A DNA stretch of 64,000 nt from contig DUCN01000042.1 in NCBI GenBank assembly GCA_012959805.1, forward strand, positions 41,443-105,442, given 5' to 3'. The DNA comes from Myxococcales bacterium. Lineage in GTDB: Bacteria > Myxococcota_A > UBA9160 > UBA4427. The notes below the pieces were generated by a model. The model had not been told where the DNA came from. It did not search any database and saw nothing but the letters and a program-made list of their open reading frames with translations. Shown in pieces: positions 42,467 to 52,100 of this stretch; the stretch's first letter is position 1; each line of letters starts with the position of its first letter. Made by a program: the position numbers and the translations under genes.

Positions 42467-43447
42467 ATGGCCGACGGCCCCTCAAACGAAGTTCTCCTCG
42501 ACATTCACGAACGAATGGTCCGCATTCGCATCTTCGAAGAAGAAGCGGGCAAACTCATGGAGAACGGCAAAGTCCCCGGCGCACTTCATCTCTATGTCGG
42601 TCAGGAAGCCGTCGCGGCCGGTGTCATGGCGCATCTCAGCGACGCTGATCAAATCACGAGCACCCATCGTGGCCACGGCCATGTGGTGGCGAAGGGTGGC
42701 CAGTTCAAGGAGATGTACGCCGAGCTCTACGGACGCGTGACCGGCTATTGCAAGGGCATGGGTGGTAGCATGCACATCTCGAACTTCGACATCGGCATCC
42801 TTGGCGCGAACGGCATCGTCTGCGGTGGCCCGCCGATTGCGGTTGGTGCCGCGTTCTCGAACAAGTATCGGGAAACGGACCAGGTCGCCGTCACGTTCTT
42901 TGGGGATGGCGCTAGCAACGAAGGCGCCTTTCACGAAGCGGCCAATATGGCGGCCCTCTACAAATTGCCCTGCCTCTTCGTCTGCGAGAACAACGGCTTC
43001 GGAGAGTACACTTCACAGAAACGCCACCAGGCGATCCGTGACGTGGCCGATCGCGCGGCCGGGTACGGCATGCCCGGCGTCATCGTCGACGGCATGGACG
43101 TGATCGCAGTCTACGAGGCCGCTGGCGAAGCGATCAATCGCGCGCGACGCGGCGAGGGTCCGACTTTGCTCGAATGCAAGACCTACCGCTTTTACGACCA
43201 CGTCGGCGTCCGCGGCATGGGCATCGACTATCGCTCGGATGACGAGGTCAAGGAGTGGAAGCAACGCGATCCCATCAAACTCCTGGAAGATCGGTTGGCT
43301 GAACAGGACGTGTTGTCCAACGATGACGCCGCTGCGGTTCACGAGCGCGTTCGCAGCGAAGCGATGGAAGCCATCGCGTGGGCCGATGCCAGTCCGTACC
43401 CAGCCGTCGAGAATCTCCTCGACGACGTCTATTACAACGGCGAATAA
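42467..43447 (+). CDS. TPP-dependent dehydrogenase E1 alpha subunit
   Basis: A 326-residue E1 alpha of a 2-oxo-acid/acetoin-type dehydrogenase. The thiamine-diphosphate motif is TFFGDGASNEGAFHEAANMA followed by ALYKLPCLFVCENN. The HRGHGH and GRVTGYCKGMGGSMH segments are typical of the acetoin dehydrogenase branch (AcoA-like). ATG 42467 with AAGGA upstream is taken; an in-frame TTG 36 bases earlier is unlikely. The E1 beta, AcoX and E2 genes follow in order, giving a near-complete complex without E3. Confidence 0.85.
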   Translation: MADGPSNEVLLDIHERMVRIRIFEEEAGKLMENGKVPGALHLYVGQEAVAAGVMAHLSDADQITSTHRGHGHVVAKGGQFKEMYAELYGRVTGYCKGMGGSMHISNFDIGILGANGIVCGGPPIAVGAAFSNKYRETDQVAVTFFGDGASNEGAFHEAANMAALYKLPCLFVCENNGFGEYTSQKRHQAIRDVADRAAGYGMPGVIVDGMDVIAVYEAAGEAINRARRGEGPTLLECKTYRFYDHVGVRGMGIDYRSDDEVKEWKQRDPIKLLEDRLAEQDVLSNDDAAAVHERVRSEAMEAIAWADASPYPAVENLLDDVYYNGE

Positions 43448-43511
43448 GTTTCACATACTCATCCCTCTCGCTCCGCAAAAACGACGAGCAATTTGAACTC
43501 AGGAGTCCTCC

Positions 43512-44513
43512 ATGGCCGCAGCCACCGATCAAGCGACCCGCGAAATCCCGTACGTCAAGGCGATCACGGAAGGTGTCCAGCAATCCCTTCATGAATTTCC
43601 CGAGGCCTTCCTCGCCGGCGAAGACGTCGCCGTCGCCGGCTCCGTCTTCGGGATCTACAAGGGCCTCCTTGCTGAGTTTGGCGAGAAGCGTATCGTCGAT
43701 ACTCCGATTTCCGAGGCCGGAATCGTCGGCCTCGGCGTGGGCGCCGCCGCGACTGGGCTCCGGCCGATCCTCGACATCATGTTCATGGATTTCCTTGGCG
43801 AGTGTATGGATGAGGTCGCGAACCAGATGGCGAAGATGCGCTTCATGTTCGGCGGCAAGGCAAAACTTCCCGTCACCGTCTTGATGATGGGGGGCGCCGG
43901 CATGTCCATGGCCGCGCAGCACAGTCAAAGCCTGGAAGCCTGGCTCTGCCATTTGCCCGGTTTGAAGGTCATGATGCCCACAACGCCCTACGACGCAAAG
44001 GGCTCGATCATCGCCGCCGTGCGCGAGGAAAACCCGATCTTCGTCATCCTGAACAAGCTCTCGCTCGGCATCACCGGGCCCGTTCCCGAAGAGCCCTACG
44101 CGATCCCGATCGGCGAAGCCATCATTCGCCGGGAGGGCTCGGACATCAGCGTGGTGGCCATTGGCCGTATGGTCCACGAGGCACTGACCGCCGCAGAGGA
44201 ACTCGCAAAGGATGGAATTTCCCTTGAGGTAATCGATCCGCGGACAGTGCAGCCCTTCGATACGGCGACCGTCATTGCGTCGGTCCAGAAGACCCACCAT
44301 GCAATGATCGTCCATGAAGCGGTTCGCTTCGCAGGGATCGGTGGCGAGATCGCGGCTCAGATCCAGGAAGAAGCATTCGACTATCTCGACGCGCCCGTCG
44401 CACGCCTGGGCGCGCCCTTTGCCCCGGTCCCCTATAGCCCGCCGCTCGAAAAGGCCTACATGCCCGACGCGAAGAGAATCGCCGCAACCGCGCGCGAGAC
44501 CCTCGGCCGATAA
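43512..44513 (+). CDS. TPP-dependent dehydrogenase E1 beta subunit
   Basis: A 333-residue transketolase-fold E1 beta. It has VAVAGSVFGIYKGLLAEFGE, the conserved SEAGIVGLGVGAAATGLRPI, and PYDAKGSIIAAVREENPIF near the subunit interface. Its C-terminal part VVAIGRMVHEALTAAEELAK and IDPRTVQPFDTATVIASVQK is the transketolase C-domain. With the alpha subunit it decarboxylates a 2-oxo acid or cleaves acetoin-like ketols, passing the acyl or aldehyde group to lipoyl-E2. It lies 64 bases after the alpha gene. Confidence 0.85.
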   Translation: MAAATDQATREIPYVKAITEGVQQSLHEFPEAFLAGEDVAVAGSVFGIYKGLLAEFGEKRIVDTPISEAGIVGLGVGAAATGLRPILDIMFMDFLGECMDEVANQMAKMRFMFGGKAKLPVTVLMMGGAGMSMAAQHSQSLEAWLCHLPGLKVMMPTTPYDAKGSIIAAVREENPIFVILNKLSLGITGPVPEEPYAIPIGEAIIRREGSDISVVAIGRMVHEALTAAEELAKDGISLEVIDPRTVQPFDTATVIASVQKTHHAMIVHEAVRFAGIGGEIAAQIQEEAFDYLDAPVARLGAPFAPVPYSPPLEKAYMPDAKRIAATARETLGR

Positions 44514-44518
44514 ACCCC

Positions 44519-45565
44519 GTGCCGGTCCAAGACGAAAGGCAGAGCGTCGGCTTTCGCGTTGGCCCGGTCGGCATCCTCTGCAATCCGGCCTCAGGCAAAG
44601 ATATCCGACGCCTAACGGCGCGCGCCTCCGTGTTCGACAACCAGGAGAAGCTCGCGATCCTTCGGCGTGCGATGCAAGGCGCCGTGGCGGCGGGTGCGAG
44701 AGAGTTTCTTTACGTGCCAGACAGTCACGACATTGCCTCCACCGCCGTCGAGGAAGTCCTCGGCCAGGCCGATATAGGATGTGAAATCGTAGCCAAGCCC
44801 GTCGATGCGCCACAAACCGACAGCGCCCTCGACACGACTCGCGGCGCGCGCGCTATGCGCGACGCTGGTTGTGCCGTCGCAATTACGCTTGGCGGCGACG
44901 GCACAAACCGCGCGTTCACGCTCGGCTGGTCGGATGCACCATTGATCCCGATCTCTACGGGCACGAATAACGTCTTTCCGCGACTGATTGAAGCAACGAT
45001 CGCCGGCGCAGCCGCAGGCCTGCTTGCGACCGGGCGATTGCCGCTGGGCGAAGTGGCGACTCGCGCGAAGACCATCACCGTCGAAGTCGAGGGGGAATCG
45101 CCCGATTGCGCCCTGATCGATGCCGTCCTCACCAGCGACCGCTTTGTAGGCAGCCGTGCATTGCTTGATCCGTCCCGGCTTCGCGCGCTGCTTCTAACGC
45201 GTGCGGAAGCATCCGGAATCGGAATGACCGCGATCGGAGGACTCATCGACCCGTTGTCCGATGACGATAACGGCGGCTTGCTGATCGAATTCGGCAAGGG
45301 CGGTTTCCGCGTCCGAGCCCCCATTGCCCCCGGCCACCACGAGGCCGTCGACATTCGCAGCATTCGCCGCGTCGAGTTGGGCGAGCCGGTCGAATTCCAA
45401 GGATTGGGCATGCTCGCCTTCGACGGCGAGCGTGAGCGACTACTCAAGCGGGACCAGCGGGCGACGCTGCGGGTCGGACGCGACGGGCCCTGGGTCATCG
45501 ACGTTGATCGCGTGCACACGCGCGCAGCTCGCGCCGGTTGGTTTCGAATGGATGCGAGTGCGTAA
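44519..45565 (+). CDS. acoX: AcoX-like ATP-NAD kinase family protein
   Basis: A 348-residue protein with the diacylglycerol/NAD kinase fold. It has VGILCNPASGKDIRR (N-terminal loop) and AITLGGDGTNRAFTLGW (GGDGT motif), then PLIPISTGTNNVFP. AcoX is the member of this family encoded in acetoin dehydrogenase (aco) operons; its biochemical role is unsettled. Its position between E1 and E2 is the same here. The start is a GTG at 44519, five bases after the E1 beta stop. Confidence 0.8.
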   Translation: MPVQDERQSVGFRVGPVGILCNPASGKDIRRLTARASVFDNQEKLAILRRAMQGAVAAGAREFLYVPDSHDIASTAVEEVLGQADIGCEIVAKPVDAPQTDSALDTTRGARAMRDAGCAVAITLGGDGTNRAFTLGWSDAPLIPISTGTNNVFPRLIEATIAGAAAGLLATGRLPLGEVATRAKTITVEVEGESPDCALIDAVLTSDRFVGSRALLDPSRLRALLLTRAEASGIGMTAIGGLIDPLSDDDNGGLLIEFGKGGFRVRAPIAPGHHEAVDIRSIRRVELGEPVEFQGLGMLAFDGERERLLKRDQRATLRVGRDGPWVIDVDRVHTRAARAGWFRMDASA

Positions 45566-45645
45566 GCGCGATGGGAGTCATCGATCCTTCGATGTCTCGC
45601 GAGAACCAAACGCTCGAACAGAACGAATGAGAAGGAGTGGAGAGG

Positions 45646-47055
45646 ATGGCCAATGAGATCTACCTGACGCGAGTCGGCATGACGATGACGGAAGGTGTCG
45701 TCGCTGAGTGGTTTGTCGCGGACGGGGATCCCGTCGCGAAAGGGGAACTGCTCTATCGCCTCGAGACCGAAAAAGTCGAACTCGATGTCGATGCCGATGA
45801 CAGTGGAACCGTGAAACATCTCGTCGGGGCTGGTACCACCTGTGAGCCGGGCGACGTCGTTGGCTGGATCTATGCCGCAGGCGAAGAGATTCCTGATGCG
45901 CTGCCAACCGGCGAGAAACTGGCCAGCGACGACATGCCGGTCCCGGAGCCCTCGCCTGGCGCTCAGACGCCTTCAACGGCAGTCGGTGCGACAACCACTT
46001 CCTCGGTCGATGTTGCGACCCGCGGTCTTGGCGGACGTGTTCTCGCTTCCCCAGCGGCACGCAAGCTCGCCGAAGCACGCGGAATCGCCCTGACCTCGAT
46101 CAAGGGGTCCGGGCCCGGCGGCCGCATCGTCAAAATGGACGTCCCCGAGCCGGGGGACGGAACCGCAATCCTCCCGGCTGTCTCGTCTACGACCGAAAAG
46201 CGCGTCAAGGCTTCGCCGGTCGCGAAGCGCCTGGCACAACAATTGGGAATCGATCTGGCCAGCATAATCGGCACCGGTCCCAATGGCCGCATCACCAAAG
46301 CAGACGTCGAAGCGGCCGCTGCAGATTCGACGAGTGCCACGTCGCGGACCGGTGTCGAAGGTCCCGCCGCAGGCACGACCATGGCCGTCCGCGGAATGCG
46401 CAAGACGATCGCGAAAAACATGTACAGGAGTCTCCAATCCACTGCGCAGCTGACCATGGATATGGATGTCCGAATGGACGACGCAGTCAAGCTGCGCGCC
46501 CAGCTGATTTCCGAATGGGAAGTTGAGGGCGTCCGTCCGAGCTATACCGATCTCGTCGTGAAGGCGGTCGCCAAGGCTCTGGCCCTGCACCCACGCATGA
46601 ATTCCGTCATGGGTGAGAATGAAATTTCGCTGCTCGAAGAAATTCATGTCGGGATCGCGGTCGCCCTCGACGAAGGACTCGTTGTCCCCGTGATCAGGGA
46701 AGCCCTGAGGTGTGACCTGAAGTCGATCGCGGTCGAAGCCTCGCGCCTCGCGAAGGCCGCGCGCGGCGGCTCGCTCGGGATGGACGATATGCACGGTGGG
46801 ACCTTTACGGTCTCGACCCTCGGCATGCTCGGCGTCGATTCCTTCACGCCGATCTTGAATCCGCCGCAGACCGGCATCCTTGGCGTGAATCGGATCGCGG
46901 AGGGTGTCGGCTGGGAGGGCGACCGGCCGGTCAAGCGAAGCGTGATGCGGCTATCGCTGACCTGGGACCACCGCGTGCTTGACGGTGAGCCTGCCGCACG
47001 CTTTTTGGCGACGGTGCGTGACCTCCTCGAAGCCCCTTACCGATTGCTCCTCTGA
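45646..47055 (+). CDS. Dihydrolipoamide acyltransferase (E2)
   Basis: A 469-residue E2. Residues about 1-80 are a lipoyl domain with the lipoylated Lys in RLETEKVELDVDADD. Two peripheral-subunit (E3-binding) domains follow: SPAARKLAEARGIALTSIKG with GSGPGGRIVK, and SPVAKRLAQQLGIDLASIIG with GTGPNGRITKADVE. The catalytic domain ends with WDHRVLDGEPAARFL (HxxxDG). Many E2s carry just one such binding domain, so the pair is notable. No E3 (lipoamide dehydrogenase) gene is in the window, so the complex must borrow one. ATG 45646 is preferred over a start 9 bases upstream. Confidence 0.85.
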   Translation: MANEIYLTRVGMTMTEGVVAEWFVADGDPVAKGELLYRLETEKVELDVDADDSGTVKHLVGAGTTCEPGDVVGWIYAAGEEIPDALPTGEKLASDDMPVPEPSPGAQTPSTAVGATTTSSVDVATRGLGGRVLASPAARKLAEARGIALTSIKGSGPGGRIVKMDVPEPGDGTAILPAVSSTTEKRVKASPVAKRLAQQLGIDLASIIGTGPNGRITKADVEAAAADSTSATSRTGVEGPAAGTTMAVRGMRKTIAKNMYRSLQSTAQLTMDMDVRMDDAVKLRAQLISEWEVEGVRPSYTDLVVKAVAKALALHPRMNSVMGENEISLLEEIHVGIAVALDEGLVVPVIREALRCDLKSIAVEASRLAKAARGGSLGMDDMHGGTFTVSTLGMLGVDSFTPILNPPQTGILGVNRIAEGVGWEGDRPVKRSVMRLSLTWDHRVLDGEPAARFLATVRDLLEAPYRLLL

Positions 47056-47118
47056 GCAGTGCCCGAAAGGCGTACGGTGTAGATGGGCGACCACGAGTGG
47101 GGAGTCCAATGACCTCGA

Positions 47119-48189
47119 CTAACGAGACACCGGATCCAGATGTGCGAAAAGTTCCCGGCGGACCGCGGGGTTGCGTAGCTTCCAGACAGCACCGTCGATG
47201 AAGAAATGATGGATGTTGATCAACAGGACGAAAGTCCCGAAGGCGTCGCGCATCGCTTGTCCGGAGTACCAGCCCGGTCCGAGGATTCGCGAAGCGAGGG
47301 GTGGGCCTTTCAAGAAGATGATGCCTGCGACGATGAGTCCGAGAAAGACGAGCAGCATGTGCCTCTTCACGGATCCGTCGGAGCGAGCCGTGAACCGATT
47401 CACCTCGACGCGCAGCGGAAATGAAAGGTATTGGAGAGCGTGGGAGAGCTGAACCCAGAGCGGTCCACCCGGGATCAGGAACCAGGTCGGATACCAGAAA
47501 TAGAGAGAGAGCCACGGTAGGAACGCGCGTACGGTGACCCCTTCCCCACGATGGCGAGCGCGCCAGAACCCGAGTGCCCCGGCGATCAGCGTCAGCGCAG
47601 CCAGAACCCAGACCGACAACGTCACGAAACGGTAGAGATCGAGATAGCTCGCGCGGCTGATCCACTCGGCGGGCGGATAGCGACCGCCGAGGGCGAACAC
47701 GACGTGAAGGGCGAGCAGGACCCGCATCCCCGACCGAATCGCCCAGCGCTCGTTCCTCTCCAATCGCACACCCGACAGATGATTGAAGGTGGACACCATG
47801 CCCCATGCCTGCCCGGTGTAATGCACGGCCAGGTAGAGCGAGCTGACCAACAGAATTCCATCCGCGACGACCTCGCGGCCGGGGCCAATCAACCGGTAAA
47901 CGAAGAGTGCCACCAGGATCAGCGGAACATAGATGGCCGCCCACGGCGCTGCCCGCGCGTGCTCGCGTGAATCGTAGAGCAATCGGTAGGACGCCATGAA
48001 GTGCGTAGAATTGATCAGAATCGAGAGGACGATCCAATCAAATTTATCGAAGTCCCCAAGTTCGCCGCCAAATAGATAGACGTAGACCAGCGCAGAGCAC
48101 ATTGCGCATAGCGACAATCCCCCGACGATTACGCCGTCCCAGAATGGCGTGACCAGAGCGGGAACCGCGGCGCGCCCGTTAGGCGGCAT
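47119..48189 (-). CDS. Polytopic membrane protein of unknown function
   Basis: A 356-residue protein with about nine hydrophobic segments. Distinct motifs include LINSTHFMASYRLLY, AVHYTGQAWGMVS, QLSHALQYLSFPLRVEV and LINIHHFFIDGAVWKLRNP, with several His at membrane borders, reminiscent of di-iron membrane proteins or acyltransferase-like enzymes. I cannot name the family. ATG 48189 overlaps the upstream TPR gene's end by 11 bases, suggesting coupling; a start 14 codons earlier also exists. The gene is on the minus strand next to the E2 gene, tail to tail. Confidence 0.6.
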   Translation of the reverse strand: MPPNGRAAVPALVTPFWDGVIVGGLSLCAMCSALVYVYLFGGELGDFDKFDWIVLSILINSTHFMASYRLLYDSREHARAAPWAAIYVPLILVALFVYRLIGPGREVVADGILLVSSLYLAVHYTGQAWGMVSTFNHLSGVRLERNERWAIRSGMRVLLALHVVFALGGRYPPAEWISRASYLDLYRFVTLSVWVLAALTLIAGALGFWRARHRGEGVTVRAFLPWLSLYFWYPTWFLIPGGPLWVQLSHALQYLSFPLRVEVNRFTARSDGSVKRHMLLVFLGLIVAGIIFLKGPPLASRILGPGWYSGQAMRDAFGTFVLLINIHHFFIDGAVWKLRNPAVRRELFAHLDPVSR

Positions 48190-50515
48190 CGGCAGATTCA
48201 CTCGATGCGGGATCAGCCTCCGTCCCGACACGCTTCTTCTGCTTGTTCAACCGCTCGGTGATCTCGTCGGCCATGTTCTGCTGCCCACGCGCGGAATAGG
48301 TGTCCCGCAAAAGCGTCATCGATCGTTCGGAACGCGCAAAGCGCGCAGCTCGGCGTGCGAGGTCGAGGGTGCGATCCGAATGATCGCCCGCGACGAGCCG
48401 AGCGTTCGCAAGGGTCTGCGCCGCGACGCCATCATAGGGCGTACGTTTCAAGACGAGCGTACAAAGTTCGAGCGCTTCCTTGTTGGCTCCCGCTTGCATC
48501 AAAAGCACAGCCAATTCCGTGACCCGCTGTGTGTCGACCGAATCTGCTTCGAGCGCACGTTTCCCCTCTTCCATCGACAGTCTCGCGTTCTCCCCGACCA
48601 AACCTCGCGCTCGCCCGAGAAGCGCCATGGGGAGATCGGGATCGAGTTCGAGCGCGGCCACGTACGCGGATGCAACCGCCTCCGGACGATCCCCGCGCTG
48701 TTCGGCGAGGAGCGCCCGAACGCCTTGGAGCCCAGCAGACTCGGGGTGCTCAGCCGCCACGCCGTCCAGGATCGAAGTCACGTGTTCGAACGCTTCGGCT
48801 TGGGAACCGGCTCCCAGGAACCTCGTCAGCTCTTCCAACGCCAGCTCACCTCCCGGCTGCGTGAAGACGCTCCGATCGACTCGGTCCAACAGCTCGAGGG
48901 CGAGGGCGGACTGTCCATTGAGCCGGAGGCCGCGAAAGACCCGAGCCAAACGCGGCGCGATTCCCATCGCGTCCGACGCTGGAAGTCTCGACAAATAGGC
49001 GGGGATCCGTTTGATGCGCCCCTCGATGACCAGGAGTTCCAGCTTGAGAAGCTCGCCGGCTTCGTCGAGCGGGCTGCGCTGCTCTTGAACACTCAACACC
49101 TCGAGGGCCTCGGTTGAGCGGCCGCTCGCGTAGAGCAGCAGGGCGATACGGGTCATGGCATTTGTCGTCTCGACCGATATACGGGTCGCGTGACGATAGA
49201 GTTCGATTGCGGCCTCGAAGTCGCCGATCTGCTCGGCCGATCGGGCGGCGTGGTACCGCGCAAATTCATTGTCGGGCCACGTACGAGCGACTTCCTTGTA
49301 GAGCGAGATTGCCCTTGCGTGTTCCTCTCGTTCCTGAGCGACTCGTGCCTCGATCATGAGTCGAAACGGTGGATGTTCGAGCCCGCGGGCGACCGCGAGC
49401 GCTCGATCCAGATATCCGGATCGAATTGCCAGATCTGCAACTCGAAACTCGTAGGCGGCCGCGGGCATCCCAAGACTTTCCGTCAATTCCACGACGACTT
49501 CGAGTTCCTCCTCAGCATCCTCGAAACGGCCCTGCGACTCGTAGAGACTCGCGAGCTGAAGGGAATAACTAAGCGACGTCCGCAGGTTCTCGCTGAGCGT
49601 GGCATTTTGCAGCAACTTCTCAGCTTCGTCGATCCGGCCCTCGCTGATCAGGATGCCTGCGAGTCTCTGCGGGAAACCCGAGTCGCGTCGCCCCTTGTAG
49701 AGTCCGATCGCATTCTCGAGTATTTCGATGGCTCGGACAATCTCCTTCTCCTGGAAAAAGAAATCCGTCGCAGCAAGCACGACGGAAGTGTTCGCCGGAT
49801 GCGCTTCAGCGCAGGCATCGAAACGCTCGCGAGCAAGCTCCTTCTCTTCACTCTCCATCGCGAACAGCGCCATCGTCGTGCAATACCAGCTGTCGAGAGC
49901 CTCGGTGCTCGGTGCTTCCTTGAGTCGCTTGCCCAGGGCCGCGAGCGATGCGGCTGCTTCCTCGGTCATCACCGCCGCCAGATAGCCGAGGATCTCCGGG
50001 CGGTACACGTCGAGATTCGTCGGATCGAGCTCACGTACGCGTTCAACATCGGCGAGGGCATCGTCGAGGTTCACGCGCGTCTTCGCATAGGCCGACGCAC
50101 GCGCGAGCAACAACTCGATGTTGTCGGGCTCATCCTCGATCATGTCGCTCAGAATATTGACTGCTTCGAGGGGGTTGCTGCCCCGCATCGCGTTGCCGAC
50201 GATCATGCGGGCGGCTTCCTCGCGGTGTGCGGGGTCCTTCATCGCGCGCCGAAGTGACCACTCGGCGGGTCCGGCCTCACCGGACAACGTCAAGGCCAGC
50301 CCGTAGTAAAACTGCGCGTCGAAATTGTCTCTTTCTTGCCGAACGACAGGTTCAAGAACTTCGATCGCCGCACGCACTCGCCCCTGGTCGAGGTAGTCCT
50401 TCGCCTGGGTCACGGGATCACCCGGGCCACAGCCAAGACAAGCGAACAACGCGACGGCCGCGATTCGCAGCGCGATCTCCCTACGCCAGAAAAACCTTCG
50501 AATCGTGACAGACAA
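48179..50515 (-). CDS. TPR-repeat lipoprotein
   Basis: A 778-residue secreted protein. A short N-terminal hydrophobic segment ends in a lipobox (ALFACLGCGPGD), and the rest is a long array of tetratricopeptide repeats, for example EVLEPVVRQERDNFDAQFYY, YGLALTLSGEAGPAEWSLRR and LGRARGLVGENARLSMEEGK. This resembles PrsT-type TPR lipoproteins seen in exopolysaccharide/PEP-CTERM loci, but is not a proven match. The start is a TTG at 50515 with GAGGG 7 bases upstream; ATG 50584 and ATG 50563 lie further upstream in frame. The divergent sulfatase-like gene begins 46 bases away. Confidence 0.7.
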   Translation of the reverse strand: MSVTIRRFFWRREIALRIAAVALFACLGCGPGDPVTQAKDYLDQGRVRAAIEVLEPVVRQERDNFDAQFYYGLALTLSGEAGPAEWSLRRAMKDPAHREEAARMIVGNAMRGSNPLEAVNILSDMIEDEPDNIELLLARASAYAKTRVNLDDALADVERVRELDPTNLDVYRPEILGYLAAVMTEEAAASLAALGKRLKEAPSTEALDSWYCTTMALFAMESEEKELARERFDACAEAHPANTSVVLAATDFFFQEKEIVRAIEILENAIGLYKGRRDSGFPQRLAGILISEGRIDEAEKLLQNATLSENLRTSLSYSLQLASLYESQGRFEDAEEELEVVVELTESLGMPAAAYEFRVADLAIRSGYLDRALAVARGLEHPPFRLMIEARVAQEREEHARAISLYKEVARTWPDNEFARYHAARSAEQIGDFEAAIELYRHATRISVETTNAMTRIALLLYASGRSTEALEVLSVQEQRSPLDEAGELLKLELLVIEGRIKRIPAYLSRLPASDAMGIAPRLARVFRGLRLNGQSALALELLDRVDRSVFTQPGGELALEELTRFLGAGSQAEAFEHVTSILDGVAAEHPESAGLQGVRALLAEQRGDRPEAVASAYVAALELDPDLPMALLGRARGLVGENARLSMEEGKRALEADSVDTQRVTELAVLLMQAGANKEALELCTLVLKRTPYDGVAAQTLANARLVAGDHSDRTLDLARRAARFARSERSMTLLRDTYSARGQQNMADEITERLNKQKKRVGTEADPASSESADAA

Positions 50516-50561
50516 ATGGGTACCCTCTTTATGGCTTAAGCGAGAAGGGGTGGAGAAAATC

Positions 50562-52058
50562 ATGGGTTCGTTAGGTTCTTCCAATAATAGTTCCGAGAGT
50601 GGCCGCGCCGATTCGGGTTCTAGAAAGCGGATTCTGATCGGGGTCGTCGCAGTGCTCTTGGTGACTGTCGCCGGTGTCTTCGCGATCGGCTACATGCGAA
50701 GGCAGGCCGAGCAACAGCAACAGCAACAGATCCAGCTCTGGCCATCCGGCACCGCGCAGGATATCGAAGATCTCGCAACCCGAGAGAACGTCAACGTCCT
50801 ATTCATCCTTGTCGACACTCTGCGTGCCGATCGGATGAGTGCTTACGGCTATGAGCGCGACACAACGCCGATCCTCAAGAACCTCTCTCGTGTCGGAATT
50901 CGTTTCGACCGGCATCTAGCCCAGTCGTCCTGGACGAAGGCATCGATGGCTTCCTTGTGGACCTCATTCTACCCGACCCGGACCGGCGTCGTCGAGTACG
51001 ACGACATCGTTCCCGACGAAGCCAAATTTCCGGCCGAAGTCTTTGCCGAGGAGGGTTATCGCACGATCGGACTCTACAGAAACGGCTGGGTCGCACCGGT
51101 CTTCGGATTCGGCCAGGGATTCGAGGTCTACAAGAAACCGATTATGACCCTGGCCTCGCGACCCAATCAAAAAAGCAACCCGACAGCGGCGCATCGCGCC
51201 AACGACGAGGAAATCGTCAAGGCTGGGCTCGAATTCCTACGGGTCGAAGGCGACGCCGAAAAGCCCTGGTTCCTCTACCTCCATTTGATGGACGTCCATG
51301 AATACACATACGATGAGGCCTCAGCGGTCTTCGGTAGCTCCTACTCGGACAACTACGACAGCTCCATCCTCTGGACCGACACAACGATCGACATCTTTCT
51401 TGGAAACCTGCTCGATTGGGGACTACTGCGGAACACCGTCGTCGTGATCGCTTCCGACCACGGAGAAGCGTTTCGTGAGCGCGGCCACGAAGGTCATGCA
51501 CGCTTCCTCTACCGAGAAACGACCGAGACTCCCTTTATCATGCTGCTTCCCTTCCGACTCGAGAACGGCGGAATCGTCGTTTCTTCTCGTTCGCGCAATA
51601 TCGACATCTTTCCCACGCTCTACGACATGCTGGGAATCGCGCCGCCGATCGAACTCGCCGAGGCCGACGGGATATCACTGCTCCCCGACATCCTCGCCGC
51701 CGCTCGAGGCCGCACCTCCCCAGAAGCCTTTCGGCGGGAGGGCTTCGCTCATCTTCAACAAGGATGGGGACAGAGAAAGAGAAAGGTCGAGCGCTCCACC
51801 TTCTCCCTCACGTCGGGCGACTGGCGCTACATCCACCAACAGACTGACACCAAGAGTTCCGAAGAACTCTTCGACGCCCGGAGCGATCCGCAGGAACTCA
51901 AGGACCTCTCCGCAGAACGGACTGAAGTCCTCGAGTCGATGCGGTCTCGCGGGAAGGAACTGGCCGAGATTGATCCGATCTGGGGCACGCCGGAGACTCG
52001 AGAAATCAATGAACTCGAACTGAACCAGCTACGCGCTCTCGGCTACGAAATCGAGTGA
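50562..52058 (+). CDS. Membrane-anchored sulfatase-like (alkaline phosphatase superfamily) enzyme
   Basis: A 498-residue protein. One transmembrane segment (RILIGVVAVLLVTVAGVFAI) and a Gln-rich linker are followed by a periplasmic sulfatase-like domain. It contains LVDTLRADRMSAYGYER (metal site), the nucleophile region SSWTKASMASLWTSFYPTR (the sulfatase Cys is replaced by Ser/Thr, so a phosphate- or glycerophosphate-type reaction is possible) and ASDHGEAFRERGHEGHA (metal His/Asp). The start ATG 50562 follows GGAG. It is divergent from the TPR lipoprotein gene and may act on a surface polysaccharide or lipid head group; this is inference. Confidence 0.75.
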   Translation: MGSLGSSNNSSESGRADSGSRKRILIGVVAVLLVTVAGVFAIGYMRRQAEQQQQQQIQLWPSGTAQDIEDLATRENVNVLFILVDTLRADRMSAYGYERDTTPILKNLSRVGIRFDRHLAQSSWTKASMASLWTSFYPTRTGVVEYDDIVPDEAKFPAEVFAEEGYRTIGLYRNGWVAPVFGFGQGFEVYKKPIMTLASRPNQKSNPTAAHRANDEEIVKAGLEFLRVEGDAEKPWFLYLHLMDVHEYTYDEASAVFGSSYSDNYDSSILWTDTTIDIFLGNLLDWGLLRNTVVVIASDHGEAFRERGHEGHARFLYRETTETPFIMLLPFRLENGGIVVSSRSRNIDIFPTLYDMLGIAPPIELAEADGISLLPDILAAARGRTSPEAFRREGFAHLQQGWGQRKRKVERSTFSLTSGDWRYIHQQTDTKSSEELFDARSDPQELKDLSAERTEVLESMRSRGKELAEIDPIWGTPETREINELELNQLRALGYEIE

Positions 52059-52100
52059 TGGCACCCCCAGCGAGTTCGGGGGTCTCGCGATTCGACCGGC

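Noticed and set aside
43275-44813. 512-codon minus-strand open frame opposite E1 beta and AcoX
   Set aside because: No recognisable domains. The plus strand encodes clear E1 beta and AcoX proteins.
50709-50735. CAACAG-type repeat giving a Gln run
   Set aside because: Only a short polyglutamine linker between the membrane anchor and the enzyme domain, with no sign of a regulatory repeat.
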